64,000 bases of DNA from Streptomyces mirabilis (lineage in GTDB: Bacteria > Actinomycetota > Actinomycetes > Streptomycetales > Streptomycetaceae): NCBI RefSeq assembly GCF_039503195.1, contig NZ_JBCJKP010000001.1:8866001-8930000 (forward strand), read 5' to 3'. Below, in pieces: positions 8,645 through 16,742 of this stretch (positions are counted from its first letter, which is position 1; each line of letters begins with the position of its first letter). Position numbers and translations under genes: made by a program. The notes under the pieces are model-generated. The model was not told the origin of the DNA. It searched no databases and saw only the letters and a list, made by a program, of their open reading frames with translations.

Positions 8645-8809
8645 TGGTCGGCGTATGACCCGCCATCCTTCTTCGAGGCGTCCCTTTCGGGCTTGACCGC
8701 AGAAAGATCGACTCAGGGCGATCTCTGTGTGCGCCGTCGAGTATCTCGTCGCCATCGCACGGTCACCAGTAAAGAGTTACTCGCGACAGGGGAGGGAATG
8801 GTCGGACCG

Positions 8810-8827
8810 ATCACCAGATCATGTGAT
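8810..8827. promoter_or_regulatory. Operator candidate E, perfect dyad ATCAC-N8-GTGAT
   Basis: ATCAC CAGATCAT GTGAT. Followed by CTCAGTTCCTTGCCG, the same block that follows site B, and lying on the side of the hydrolase pseudogene. Confidence 0.55.
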
Positions 8828-9026
8828 GCGCCTCAGTTCCTTGCCGTGCCATTCTGACCAGGCAGAAAACCAGTAGCCACGTTCCCCTCGCCCGCGCGGA
8901 TGTCTGGTGTGTCCGGCAGCTCTTGCGGGCCTGCAGCGCGGGCGACGGCCAGCTCGCTGTCCGGGCCGTCAAGGACTTCGAGTCGCCGGTAGGAACCGAG
9001 CCCTCCGCACGAATGAACGGCTGCAG

Positions 9027-9122
9027 ATGAGCGATCAGACGAAAGTGATGGTCCTGGGAGTGATCGCACTCGTCCTCGGTGTCAGCCTTGTTCTCGTACT
9101 GCAGCATGCCTGCACGCACTGA
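9027..9122 (+). CDS. Possible 31-residue single-span membrane peptide
   Basis: The frame reads MSDQTKVMVLGVIALVLGVS and ends LVLVLQHACTH: a short polar head, one strong transmembrane helix and a Cys/His tail. It ends exactly where the hydrolase remnant begins and has no strong ribosome site. It could be a genuine small membrane peptide or a chance frame; the hydrophobic run is the only support. Confidence 0.3.
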   Translation: MSDQTKVMVLGVIALVLGVSLVLVLQHACTH

Positions 9123-9410
9123 TGGACAGCGCTCCCGAGGCTCGCCTGGGCCTTCCTGAGGGGACGCCTTGGGCGTACGCCGTATTCGCCCCTGCTTTTT
9201 ACGTGCGGCAGGGACTGTTTGGCGGCCGCCCGGATCCGCCGGGAGCTGGCCGGACACGGAATCGCGGTCCTCAATGCGAATCTCGCCGGCACCGGGGAGC
9301 CCGGGGCGACTTCGCCGGCAGCAGGTTCAGCTCCGACGATCTCGTGCGCGCCGTCGACCACGTGCGTGAGCACTTCGCGGCACCGTCGATTGTCGTGCGT
9401 CCCGCCACCC
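9122..9410 (+). pseudogene. Degenerate second copy of the alpha/beta hydrolase
   Basis: Starts ATG 9122 and reads RLGLPEGTPWAYAVFAPAF, then shifts frame to AARIRRELAGHGIAVLNAN and again after LAGTGE, ending around FAAPSIVV, just before the place where the GHSLGG nucleophile motif would be. Base-level similarity to 3895-4160 is high (for example CGCCTTGGGCGTACGCCGTA is identical). It has at least two indels and lacks the catalytic part, so it is a dead copy. Confidence 0.75.
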
Positions 9411-9533
9411 TGAGGCCGCACCTTCGACCCCGGCATCAGCGGCTTTGCGATCCCCAAAAGACCGTCCGGCACAACCCAACTCACCCCGCTCCATGCACAG
9501 CCCAACGACCGCCTCACCACACAGGGCACCGCC

Positions 9534-10445
9534 TTAGCTTCGCTTCCGCCTCAACTCAGCGGTACCCCGGGCGGTGTTCGGCGTGGGCCACCAGGCTGCG
9601 TTCGAGATCGGGGTCGCCGCTGAGCCGGTGAGTCGAGGGACCACGTCGGTGACCACGGAAACCTCGCCCTTCTCGATCGCCTGATACCACGAGATCCAGG
9701 TCTCGATCTGTTCTCCGCTCATGCCCAGTCGCCATCGCCGTGCGAAGGCTTCCTCGAGGGTCTCGGGTTCGTAGCGGTAGGGCCGACCGGTGGCCGCGGC
9801 GATGCGGGTGACAGCTTCGTCGAGAGTCAGGGCCTCGGGCCCGGTGATCTCCAGGGTCGCGCCGTCGTGCTCCGAGCGGGGACCGTCGTCGAGGGCGACG
9901 GCCGTGATCACGTCGGCGATGTCCTCGTGGGTGACGAAGGCGGCCCGGCCTGTCGGCGCAGGGCCCCTCACGACGAATTGCTCGTTGGCGAGGGCGGCAG
10001 GCGTCGACGCGTAGAAGCCCGCCCGGAGCACTGTGTGGCGGATCCCGGTCCCTGCAAGGAACTGTTCGGTCAGCCACTGGTCGCGGGCGTTGAGGTAGGT
10101 GGCGGTGGGCGTCGCGCCGACGAGGGACACATACAAGACCCGGCCTGTGCCGACTGCGATCGCGGCCTCAACCGCGGTGGCGTGTTCTTCCAGCCGGCGA
10201 CCCGTACGGTGTCCGGAGACCAGGATGAGGGTCGACGCGCCCTCGAGCGCCCTGCGCATGTCCGGGGCGTCAGCGTAGGCGGCCGGGCCGCGTCTCTGGG
10301 CGCCTGGCAGTTCGGGCATGCGGTCGGGACTACGTCCGACGAGGAGTTGCGGGACGCCGTGGCCGGCGAGGAGGGCCGCGATCCGGCTGCCTAGCGCTCC
10401 GGTCACCCCGGTGACCGCCACGGTGGCGTGATTCTTGTCAGACAT
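9534..10445 (-). CDS. NmrA/QorB-like NAD(P)-binding oxidoreductase
   Basis: 303 residues from ATG 10445, with GGAGGGAAAC directly upstream. The N-terminus has a Rossmann nucleotide site, VAVTGVTGALGSRIAALLAG, the TGxxGxxG form of atypical extended SDRs (NmrA, quinone reductase QorB). Later blocks are typical for the group: LVGRSPDRMPELPG (cofactor ribose/phosphate side), VLYVSLVGATPTATY, DQWLTEQFLAGTGIRHTVLR and FVTHEDIADVITAVALDD. The last 25 residues look unusual and Trp/Pro-rich, and an alternative frame there ends DLERSLVAHAEHRPGYR, so a small frameshift near the C-terminus is possible. Likely an NAD(P)H-dependent reductase or redox sensor; substrate unknown. Confidence 0.8.
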   Translation of the reverse strand: MSDKNHATVAVTGVTGALGSRIAALLAGHGVPQLLVGRSPDRMPELPGAQRRGPAAYADAPDMRRALEGASTLILVSGHRTGRRLEEHATAVEAAIAVGTGRVLYVSLVGATPTATYLNARDQWLTEQFLAGTGIRHTVLRAGFYASTPAALANEQFVVRGPAPTGRAAFVTHEDIADVITAVALDDGPRSEHDGATLEITGPEALTLDEAVTRIAAATGRPYRYEPETLEEAFARRWRLGMSGEQIETWISWYQAIEKGEVSVVTDVVPRLTGSAATPISNAAWWPTPNTARGTAELRRKRS

Positions 10446-10668
10446 GTGTTTCCCTCCAGCCCGGGCCGCCGCCGATCCCGGCGTTCTTGTTTTCCGCTCA
10501 TGTCCAGCAAAGAGCGCGATGGTTTCGGCCGCAACCTCCGGCTGTGCGATGGCCCCGGGAAGCCACCACGCAGGCGCGGCGCCTTCCCGGGAGACCAAGA
10601 TCGTCGTGGTGTGTGTCGAGCAGAACGCGTCAACCTCGTCGACGCCTGCCATCGCCGTCCAGGGGGTC

Positions 10669-12078
10669 TCACGGTCCCTGTCTCGCGTGTCCGAGAGCGA
10701 GGGGGTGAGCGCCCGCGCGGACTGATGTGCCGTTGCGCCGGTCGTGCAGGGTGAAGTCGGCCCGGACGGCCACACCGGACTGCAGCAGCTTCTGGTGGAT
10801 CAGGGGGTCTCGGCCGGGGTGCGAGGCGACGACGCTGATGTATCCCTCGGGCAGTCCGGTCACGGCGTACTCGCCGCGCGCGTTCGTCGTGGTCCGCACC
10901 AGCTGGCGGCCGCCGGGGTCCATGACGGTCACCGCGGCATGTCGGATCGGCTGCAGTTCAGCGTCGCTGACAGTGCCCTCCAGCATCGGCAACAGCTCGC
11001 CGAAGTGATGCGGGTGGACCGGAAGCGCGGTAGGCGCGGGCACCTCCACGGAGGGGTCCTCCACCGGCGGTTCCGGAATGTCGCCCTGCTCGTCCTCCCC
11101 TCCTCGTCGTGCGGCCATGCGGTGGTGTCGCCACGCGTCAAGGCCCAGCAGCGCCACACCCGCCGCGATCCACGCGCACAGCACGAGGACCGGCTTCAGC
11201 ACCCCGACACCGTCGAAGTACAGGACTCCTCTCAGGGCGTCGACCGCGTTGCCCAGCGGCATGACGGCGTGCAGGGCTTGGAAGAACCCCGGCAGCAGCT
11301 GCACGGGGACCAGGCCGCTGGAGGGAACGCTCAGCACGATGTACAGGCCCAGACCCGCCAGGGGGAAGAAGTGTTTGACGAAGGGCGCCATGCCGAGGGA
11401 GAACGTGGCCACGGCCGCGGTGAGCAGGAAGGCGATCGCCAGGGCCGCGGGGTCGTTGGGGAAGAGCCCCAGTCCCGTGCCGACGAGGAAACCCACGGCG
11501 CTGAAGAGGCCGGCGACGCCCGCTATCGTGATCAGCTTCTTGCGCCGGTTGAAGGTCACCGCCCGCAGCAGGGTCGTGGCGAGTATATAGCCGGGGACGT
11601 TCCAGGCGATCCCGAAATAGACCAGGGTCGCGCCGGATCCGTCCTTGCTGACCGTGGGGGCTACGTCCGTGACGGTGAGCTTCTGGTGGTTGTGCGCCGC
11701 AAGCTGGGTGAAGCCCTTGGTCAGCGCCTGCTCGAGGGACGCGCCGTTGGCCTTGGCCACGTAGAGCACGGCATGTCTGCCCGTGGCGGCGAAGCCTGCC
11801 GCGGCGTCCCGGTCCAGCACCGCCCGGCGGGCTGCCCGGGCGTCCGGGACGGCGGTGACGTCGAACCCGCCGGGATGCTGCCGCTGCAGTGCGGTCTCGA
11901 CCCTGTATTGCACCGTGGGATCGGCGATCACGAGCTTGGCGTGGTGGGGCTGAGGCTGGTGGAAGGCCATGGGGAAGCTGAACAGCAGGCCGAGGAAGAG
12001 CACTGCCGGGATCGTGAGGGTCTCGACGAGGACTCTGGCCACGGATATGCCCCGGGGACGCGCGATCCGGTGTTTCAC
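10669..12078 (-). CDS. ABC-2/DUF3533-like membrane protein with C-terminal carboxypeptidase-regulatory-like domain
   Basis: 469 residues from GTG 12078 (KHRIARPRG). One transmembrane helix near the N-terminus (VETLTIPAVLFLGLLFSF) is followed by an extracellular domain of about 140 residues, then five hydrophobic segments (VPGYILATTLLRA, IAGVAGLFSAVGFLVGTGLG, ALAIAFLLTAAVATFSLGMA, LAGLGLYIVLSVPSSG, VLVLCAWIAAGVALLGL). This is the layout of ABC-2-type permeases and DUF3533/YhgE-like proteins. The C-terminal 100 residues (EGTVSDAELQPIRHAAVTVM, TTTNARGEYAVTGLPEG) form a CarboxypepD_reg-like beta sandwich, an uncommon addition that would lie on the cytoplasmic or wall side depending on topology. 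A divergent TetR gene with two dyads suggests repression. Confidence 0.75.
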   Translation of the reverse strand: MKHRIARPRGISVARVLVETLTIPAVLFLGLLFSFPMAFHQPQPHHAKLVIADPTVQYRVETALQRQHPGGFDVTAVPDARAARRAVLDRDAAAGFAATGRHAVLYVAKANGASLEQALTKGFTQLAAHNHQKLTVTDVAPTVSKDGSGATLVYFGIAWNVPGYILATTLLRAVTFNRRKKLITIAGVAGLFSAVGFLVGTGLGLFPNDPAALAIAFLLTAAVATFSLGMAPFVKHFFPLAGLGLYIVLSVPSSGLVPVQLLPGFFQALHAVMPLGNAVDALRGVLYFDGVGVLKPVLVLCAWIAAGVALLGLDAWRHHRMAARRGGEDEQGDIPEPPVEDPSVEVPAPTALPVHPHHFGELLPMLEGTVSDAELQPIRHAAVTVMDPGGRQLVRTTTNARGEYAVTGLPEGYISVVASHPGRDPLIHQKLLQSGVAVRADFTLHDRRNGTSVRAGAHPLALGHARQGP

Positions 12079-12272
12079 AGGACCACCCCCTGGCCGCCAC
12101 GGCGGGCCATGCCGCAGAGACCGCGGCACACTCGGCCGACCGGATCCCCGGTCACCACTTGGCCGCCTCTCCGGTACCGGTGGTCCCCCGCTGTTCGCGA
12201 GCCAACCAGTTTCACGGCGCCTCCCTCGGCTGTGCCGCGCCTGACCGTCGCCATGGCGCCATCTCGATTAAC

Positions 12273-12286
12273 GTACCGATCGGCAC
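12273..12286. promoter_or_regulatory. TetR operator candidate GTACCGATCGGCAC
   Basis: Near-perfect palindrome in the divergent promoter between the membrane protein and TetR; a second copy follows 38 bp on. Confidence 0.65.
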
Positions 12287-12310
12287 ATTTACGTCTGCTG
12301 GACCTTACGC

Positions 12311-12324
12311 GTACCGGTCGGTAC
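12311..12324. promoter_or_regulatory. TetR operator candidate GTACCGGTCGGTAC
   Basis: Near-perfect 14-bp palindrome 10 bp upstream of the TetR start. The TACCG-N-CGGTA type is common among TetR regulators, so autoregulation is likely. Confidence 0.7.
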
Positions 12325-12333
12325 AGTCAAAGC

Positions 12334-12903
12334 GTGCCTCGCCCCGTCAACGCCGAGAAGCGCGCCGAGCTGCTGAAGCAGGTGGTGAACCACCTCCAGC
12401 ACCACGGCGTCGCGCAGATGTCGCTGAGTCCGCTCGCCGGGTCGATCGGCACCACCAAGCGCATGCTTCTGTACTACTTCGGCAGCCGTGAGAACCTGCT
12501 GGCCCAGGCGCTGGCCGCTTGCCGTCCCGACGCGCACGCGATGTTCGACGACGTCCGCGACAGCGCGGGGCTGCGCAAGGCGGCTCATACCCTGTGGGAG
12601 GCGATGACCGTCGGGGAGCAGTCCGGGCCGGTCCGCATGCTGCTGCAGCTGCTCAGCCTGGCCGCCACCGATCCCGAGCAGTACGGCGACATCGCGGCCG
12701 AGACCGTCGAGGTCATGATCGGCCCCATCGCCGCGGCTTACGTCCGGCTGGGTCACCCGCCACAGGAGGCGCAGACAGCGGCCACGCTCCTCGTCTCCGG
12801 CCTGCGCGGTGTGTGCCAGGACGGCTTGGTGACCCATGACGTCGTCCGTACCGACGCGGCCGCCCGCCGCCTCATCAGGGACGCGGTCGCGACGGCCGAC
12901 TGA
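12334..12903 (+). CDS. TetR family transcriptional regulator
   Basis: 189 residues from GTG 12334. The N-terminal helix-turn-helix is clear: EKRAELLKQVVNHLQHHGVA, MSLSPLAGSIGTTKRMLLYY then FGSRENLLAQAL. The C-terminal ligand domain is of ordinary length and carries no recognisable ligand signature. It is divergent from the ABC-2/DUF3533-like membrane protein and the space between holds two GTACCGRTCGGYAC palindromes, so it most likely represses itself and that exporter-like gene. A leaderless or weakly led message is possible, because there is no clear Shine-Dalgarno sequence and the palindrome sits next to the start. Confidence 0.85.
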   Translation: MPRPVNAEKRAELLKQVVNHLQHHGVAQMSLSPLAGSIGTTKRMLLYYFGSRENLLAQALAACRPDAHAMFDDVRDSAGLRKAAHTLWEAMTVGEQSGPVRMLLQLLSLAATDPEQYGDIAAETVEVMIGPIAAAYVRLGHPPQEAQTAATLLVSGLRGVCQDGLVTHDVVRTDAAARRLIRDAVATAD

Positions 12904-13059
12904 GCCTGCGCCCCCGACCACTTCGGGGTCTCGGTATCACCCCGGCACTCGGGAAGCAGGGCTGGTAGTCCGGTCCTGCGGGTTAGTCCATGGATGGCGC
13001 CCCGCTTGGTGGCGCAGCCGATCGAGACCAGGGTGTACGACCCTTGGCTGACCTGAGTT

Positions 13060-13194
13060 AAGGGAATTCGACAAGCCCCAGCCACCCCGCCTCCTCTGCA
13101 ACCCTCTCCCTGGCCGGCTTGCTCATCCTGTCCGCGGGGCCGGCGCCCACGCTGCCAGCAGCCAAATGCAGGCGAGTGACCTGTACGTGGCTAC
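13060..13194 (+). pseudogene. N-terminal remnant of a secreted right-handed beta-helix protein
   Basis: The sequence encodes a signal-peptide-like SLAGLLILSAGPAPTLPAA and, after a frame change, SDLYVAT. The block resumes on the other side of the IS630 element with SDSNAGTLTASLKTIQRAVD, the conserved start of pectate-lyase-like/DUF1565 beta-helix proteins. The IS therefore landed in this gene, which was probably already decaying. Confidence 0.5.
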
Positions 13195-13491
13195 TACTGA
13201 CCTTTTCGGATTGGCTTCGGGACATCTGGGGTGAGGGTCAGTCCGGTTTCGGTGAGGTAGCCGTCGATGAGCTCGGGGTGACGCTGGATGTGGGCGAGCC
13301 CTCGGCGGAGGGTGCGGGTGAGGTGGTCGGGATCGGCGAATGCAGTGTTGGCCAACGGCCCGCGCCGTAACCACGACCAGATGCCTTCCACGGGATTCAA
13401 GTCCGGGCTGTAGGAGGGCAGCTGGATGATCGTGAGCCACGCGTGGCCAGCGGCGTACTCCCGCATTCCGGCGGCACGGTGGGTGTTCAAA
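13194..13491 (-). CDS. IS630 transposase, 3' exon (C-terminal part)
   Basis: Encodes LNTHRAAGMREYAAGHAWLT, then LPSYSPDLNPVEGIWSWLRR, carrying the second Asp of the DDE triad (in the upstream exon joint WDNLNTHR) and the third acidic residue Glu in NPVEGIW, and ends at a TAG made with the target TA. It has no start of its own; it is joined to the exon at 15912-16716 only after the group II intron is removed: GACAA plus TTTGAACACC restores the D-N-L-N-T-H-R string conserved in IS630 proteins. Confidence 0.8.
13197..13221 (+). repeat. IS630 terminal inverted repeat, left
   Basis: CTGACCTTTTCGGATTGGCT plus CGGG; complement of the right end with 4 mismatches. TA precedes it (13195-13196) and forms part of the transposase stop codon TAG. 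Confidence 0.8.
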
Positions 13492-13551
13492 GTGAGGTAG
13501 GCCGCCGGCGAGGTGCCCGTGGATCGGGTCCTTTTCCGTCGACCCCCTCCC

Positions 13552-13585
13552 GAACCGTGCAGGCGGCGTTAACCGCACACGGCTC
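13552..13585 (-). ncRNA. Group II intron domain V hairpin
   Basis: 34 nt on the minus strand reading GAGCCGTGTGCGG-TTAA...-CCTGCACGGTTC. It has the GAGCCG...CGGTTC closing helix and the internal bulge of domain V, located about 60 nt before the intron 3' end, as expected. Confidence 0.85.
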
Positions 13586-13593
13586 TCCAGTGA

Positions 13594-15378
13594 CTACTTC
13601 CGGGGAAGAGCTGAGCCTCGTCCTGCATGGATGTTGTGGTGGCAGGCAGAGCAGACCACCAGGGTCTTGCGTCGCCGCGCTGCCATCAGGGTCATCCACG
13701 GCGGCCGATCCGGCCGACCGGGCCTGTTGAGATCGGCGAGTTTCCGCAGGTGGTGGACTTGAAGTCCCTTTCCCGCGCCGCAGATCTCGCATTTCCCGGC
13801 CAGGAGCCGATGAATCAGCTCGTTGCCCGGGCTGGCCATGGTCGGTCGTCGGTCGGTCAGGACGGCGGTGCGTTTGCGGATGAGTGGGACCCCGCCGAAG
13901 CGGGCGACCAGTGGTTTCCTTCCCGCGTCGCGCTGCACCACGGCCTCGAAGCAGATCCGGGGTCCGACCGGAGTGCTGACGGTCGCCTTGAAAGCGCGGG
14001 CCATCGCCGGGACGGTGGATCGGTGCTTCGCGGCCAGGGTCTTGAGCATCGATGTCTCCATGACCCAGTGCAGCGTGTTCAGGCGAAATACATCCTGGGC
14101 GAGCAGATAGTACTGGACGAACCCTCGGTATTCGGCTCCGTACTTCCCGACGATGGTGAAATCGCTGTCGTGGAAGAGCTGGCCGCGTGCCGCTGGGCTC
14201 CCGTTTCTCATGTAGCGGGCGCATCGTTCACGGATCACCGCGTTGGGCACATACAGACCCATGACTCCGTTGACCGCACGGCGTCCGCGAGTGAGTTTCG
14301 TGTCCTCGTGCTGGACCCGTAGCTCATAGCCAAGAAAACGTGCCGCCTGGCTGGCGGCGTGGGTGATCAGTGTCTTGGACTCCGATAGTTCCAGCTTGAG
14401 TTCATCGTGCAGGAACTGCTGAATCCGCGACTTGATCTCCTTGGCCTCGTGTTTGGGTCCAGCGAAGCCGAGCAGCCAGTCGTCGCAATACCGCACGTAC
14501 TTCAGGCGTCGAAGCCCCGGGTCGCTCGGGTCGCCGCTCGGCAGCCTGCGGCGCTGCTGCTTCAGCATCTTCACCGATTCCAGGTCACCACGGCGTTCGG
14601 CCTTCTCGATCTGGGATTTGTTGGCCACGTAGGCCGGGTTCTTGCGACGGGGGCCGCCCCGGTTGTATTCGGGCAGCAGATCTTGTTCAACAAACCGGTC
14701 GAGCCGGTCCAGGTAGATGTTCGACAAGATCGGGGACGCCGTGCCGCCCTGTGGGGCGCCGCTGAGCGTGGCGTTCCATTTCCAGTCCTCCAAGTACCCG
14801 GCTTGAAGCATGCGCTCGATCAGCTGCAGGAACCGACCATCGTGGATCTTCTCCGCAAGCACCCCGACCGTGATCTTGTGGTCAAGGGATCCGAAGCAGT
14901 CGGAGATGTCACCTTCGATGAACCAGTGCGTTCCGGTCCAGGACGTAGCCACCTCGCGCAGCGCGGTGTGGCAGCCCCGGTCCGGCCGGAACCCGTGTGA
15001 CCGGTCGGAGAACTGGACGTCGTAGTACGCCTCAAGCAACAGGCGGACCACCTCGGCGACCAGCTTGTCCGACCAGTTCGTCACGCCCAGCGGGCGCAAC
15101 TTCCCGTTCTTCTTCGGGATATAGACACGTCTGGCCGGTGACCACCGATACGATTCCGAACGCAATGCGCTGATGATCGTCTCGATTTTGGCCAAGGACA
15201 TGCCGTCCACGGTTTCCCCTGTGGTCCCGGGCGTCATCGCACCCTTGTTGGCGTAGATGCGACCGTAGGCCACCAGAAATAACTGCGAGTTGAACAGCTG
15301 TCGGTACAACCTCTCCAGCGGCAGACAACGCCTGCCGCGTTCCCGGATGACGCCCAGGACTGTTTCAGCGTCCTGCAT
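13594..15378 (-). CDS. ltrA: Group II intron reverse transcriptase/maturase with HNH endonuclease
   Basis: 594 residues from ATG 15378, with GGGAGG upstream. RT blocks are complete: VYIPKKNGKLRPLGVTNWSD (RT1/2), HGFRPDRGCHTALREV, FIEGDISDCFGSLDH (first catalytic Asp), SGAPQGGTASPILSNIYLD (RT4) and YVRYCDDWLLGFAG (catalytic YxDD form, about residues 294-307). The maturase X domain follows (about 370-500). An HNH zinc-type endonuclease ends the protein: CEICGAGKGLQVHHL and CSACHHNIHAG. Role: helps the intron RNA splice, then makes cDNA at the target by primed reverse transcription. All motifs are intact, so activity is plausible. The symbol is the generic family name. Confidence 0.93.
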   Translation of the reverse strand: MQDAETVLGVIRERGRRCLPLERLYRQLFNSQLFLVAYGRIYANKGAMTPGTTGETVDGMSLAKIETIISALRSESYRWSPARRVYIPKKNGKLRPLGVTNWSDKLVAEVVRLLLEAYYDVQFSDRSHGFRPDRGCHTALREVATSWTGTHWFIEGDISDCFGSLDHKITVGVLAEKIHDGRFLQLIERMLQAGYLEDWKWNATLSGAPQGGTASPILSNIYLDRLDRFVEQDLLPEYNRGGPRRKNPAYVANKSQIEKAERRGDLESVKMLKQQRRRLPSGDPSDPGLRRLKYVRYCDDWLLGFAGPKHEAKEIKSRIQQFLHDELKLELSESKTLITHAASQAARFLGYELRVQHEDTKLTRGRRAVNGVMGLYVPNAVIRERCARYMRNGSPAARGQLFHDSDFTIVGKYGAEYRGFVQYYLLAQDVFRLNTLHWVMETSMLKTLAAKHRSTVPAMARAFKATVSTPVGPRICFEAVVQRDAGRKPLVARFGGVPLIRKRTAVLTDRRPTMASPGNELIHRLLAGKCEICGAGKGLQVHHLRKLADLNRPGRPDRPPWMTLMAARRRKTLVVCSACHHNIHAGRGSALPRK

Positions 15379-15911
15379 TTCGCAGACCTCCCAGCACGGA
15401 CATCACAATCAGCCTGTGCCCCTTCGCCCTGCGGTCCGGCTTTCCCGGCCTCCTCGGCAGGTCGCTACTCCTGCGACTACTATGGGCACTCCGTCACCTT
15501 GGGGCTCGCGCCCTTTAGGCGATCCCGTGGTACGTCTTCGCTGTACGTATCGAGCGCGACGTAGGCCGCCCACTCATCTCCTTGACCGTCCTCGCTGGGC
15601 GGTGTCCGTCACCGTGGAGGCTGCCCGGCCGGGACAATCAAGGTCGGGCACGGTGTGGCGTCGGTATCAGGCGTCATTCCAACGGGTGGGTCTTTACACC
15701 ACAGGAGATTGGGCTTCAGGCAATCCAGCTTTGGCCATATCGCGCGGGCCTTGCGACGCACCGTCTCGGACGCCTCCGGGCGGTCACCGCTTTCCGGACA
15801 TGCTGTTGTCCCCTTCGGATTTCACCTCCAGGTAAGCCCGGTGGCCCAGAAATGTTCCTCCAAATTCCTCCCGAGTGAGTCGGGGATACAACGAAGCGCC
15901 TCACGGCGCAC

Positions 15912-16716
15912 TTGTCCCAGACGACAACGATCGGGGCGCCGAGCTGCCGGTGCGCACGGACCAGGAGGTCGCGGTAGCCCTGCCAGGCAAAACTCTTGCG
16001 TGCTCCTCTGAGGAGCAGGTGGAAGCGGGGCCGGTAGATCAGCCGGGACCTTTCGCCGGGCCGGTAGCAGCACAGTGCGGCGATCGAGATGCGTCGCCTG
16101 GACCGTCCGCGCACTCTGACCACGGGAGTCTGCCCGCGCCGGCCCCAGGTGCGGGCGTGTGGCGGCGTGATCGCGAACCCGGCCTCGTCCTCGAAGACGA
16201 TGTAGGCCCCGAGCGCCGCCGCGGTCCTTCCACCTGCGGCCACACGTCCCTCTTCCAGAGCTCGACAGCATGCTCGTCGCGTTCCAGCGCGCGACGGGCC
16301 GGGCTCTGCCACGACCAGCCGTGGCGGTGCAGCAGCCGCCACACACCCGCGATCGAGCAACTGACCTTGAACTGGCGGCCGATCAGCGTTCTGACGCGTT
16401 CCAATGTCCAGCGCTGGTCTTCCCAGCCATGCGCAGCCGGCCCTTTGGCCAGTTCCTTCTCCAGCAGGGCGAACCGATCGTCCGACAGCTTCGGCAGCTT
16501 CGCGGGTCCCTTCGACTTCAGCCCCTGCATGCCGCCTTCACGCCAGTTGCGGCGCCATTGCTCCACCGAACGCTCGCTCACCCGCAGGTCCTTGGCGATG
16601 TCCGAAGTCCTGTCACCTCGTGCGAACCTCACCCCGGCCTCCAGCCGGATCCCTTCACGCGCAGCCCGCCGCTCAGCAGTCAGGCCCCCACCATCCATAC
16701 CGCATAACACCGGCAT
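15912..16716 (-). pseudogene. IS630 transposase, 5' exon with an internal -1 frameshift
   Basis: From ATG 16716 (or 16698) the frame encodes the helix-turn-helix half: FARGDRTSDIAKDLRVSERS, WRRNWREGGMQGLKSKGP and WTLERVRTLIGRQFKVSCSI. Near 16236 the frame must move by -1 to continue into the catalytic half: LGAYIVFEDEAGFAITPPHA (first Asp/Glu region), YRDLLVRAHRQLGAPIVVVW, then the exon end GACAA. Some IS630 relatives use programmed -1 frameshifting at such a boundary, but no A-rich slippery run is visible here, so decay or a sequencing error is equally possible. The intron begins directly after 15912. Confidence 0.7.
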
Positions 16717-16742
16717 ACCGCAGGGATCACCCAACGTCACCA

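Larger units (their letters stand above)
13492..15911 (-). mobile_element. Group II intron, full length, inserted in IS630 transposase gene
   Basis: On the minus strand the intron starts GTGCGCC (the usual group II 5' end) at 15911 and ends CTACCTCAC at 13492, with an AY end. Exact removal rebuilds the transposase reading frame. It holds a complete reverse transcriptase/maturase gene, and domain V is clear at 13552-13585. Total 2420 bp. The whole layout suggests a recent and possibly still functional insertion. Confidence 0.88.

Noticed and set aside
10744..12333. 5' extension of the TetR frame
   Set aside because: Antisense of the ABC-2/DUF3533-like gene; the TetR similarity starts only at GTG 12334.
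13492..15911. Retron or DGR as an alternative for the reverse transcriptase
   Set aside because: Maturase X and HNH domains, 5' GTGCGCC and domain V define a group II intron; no template or variable repeats seen.
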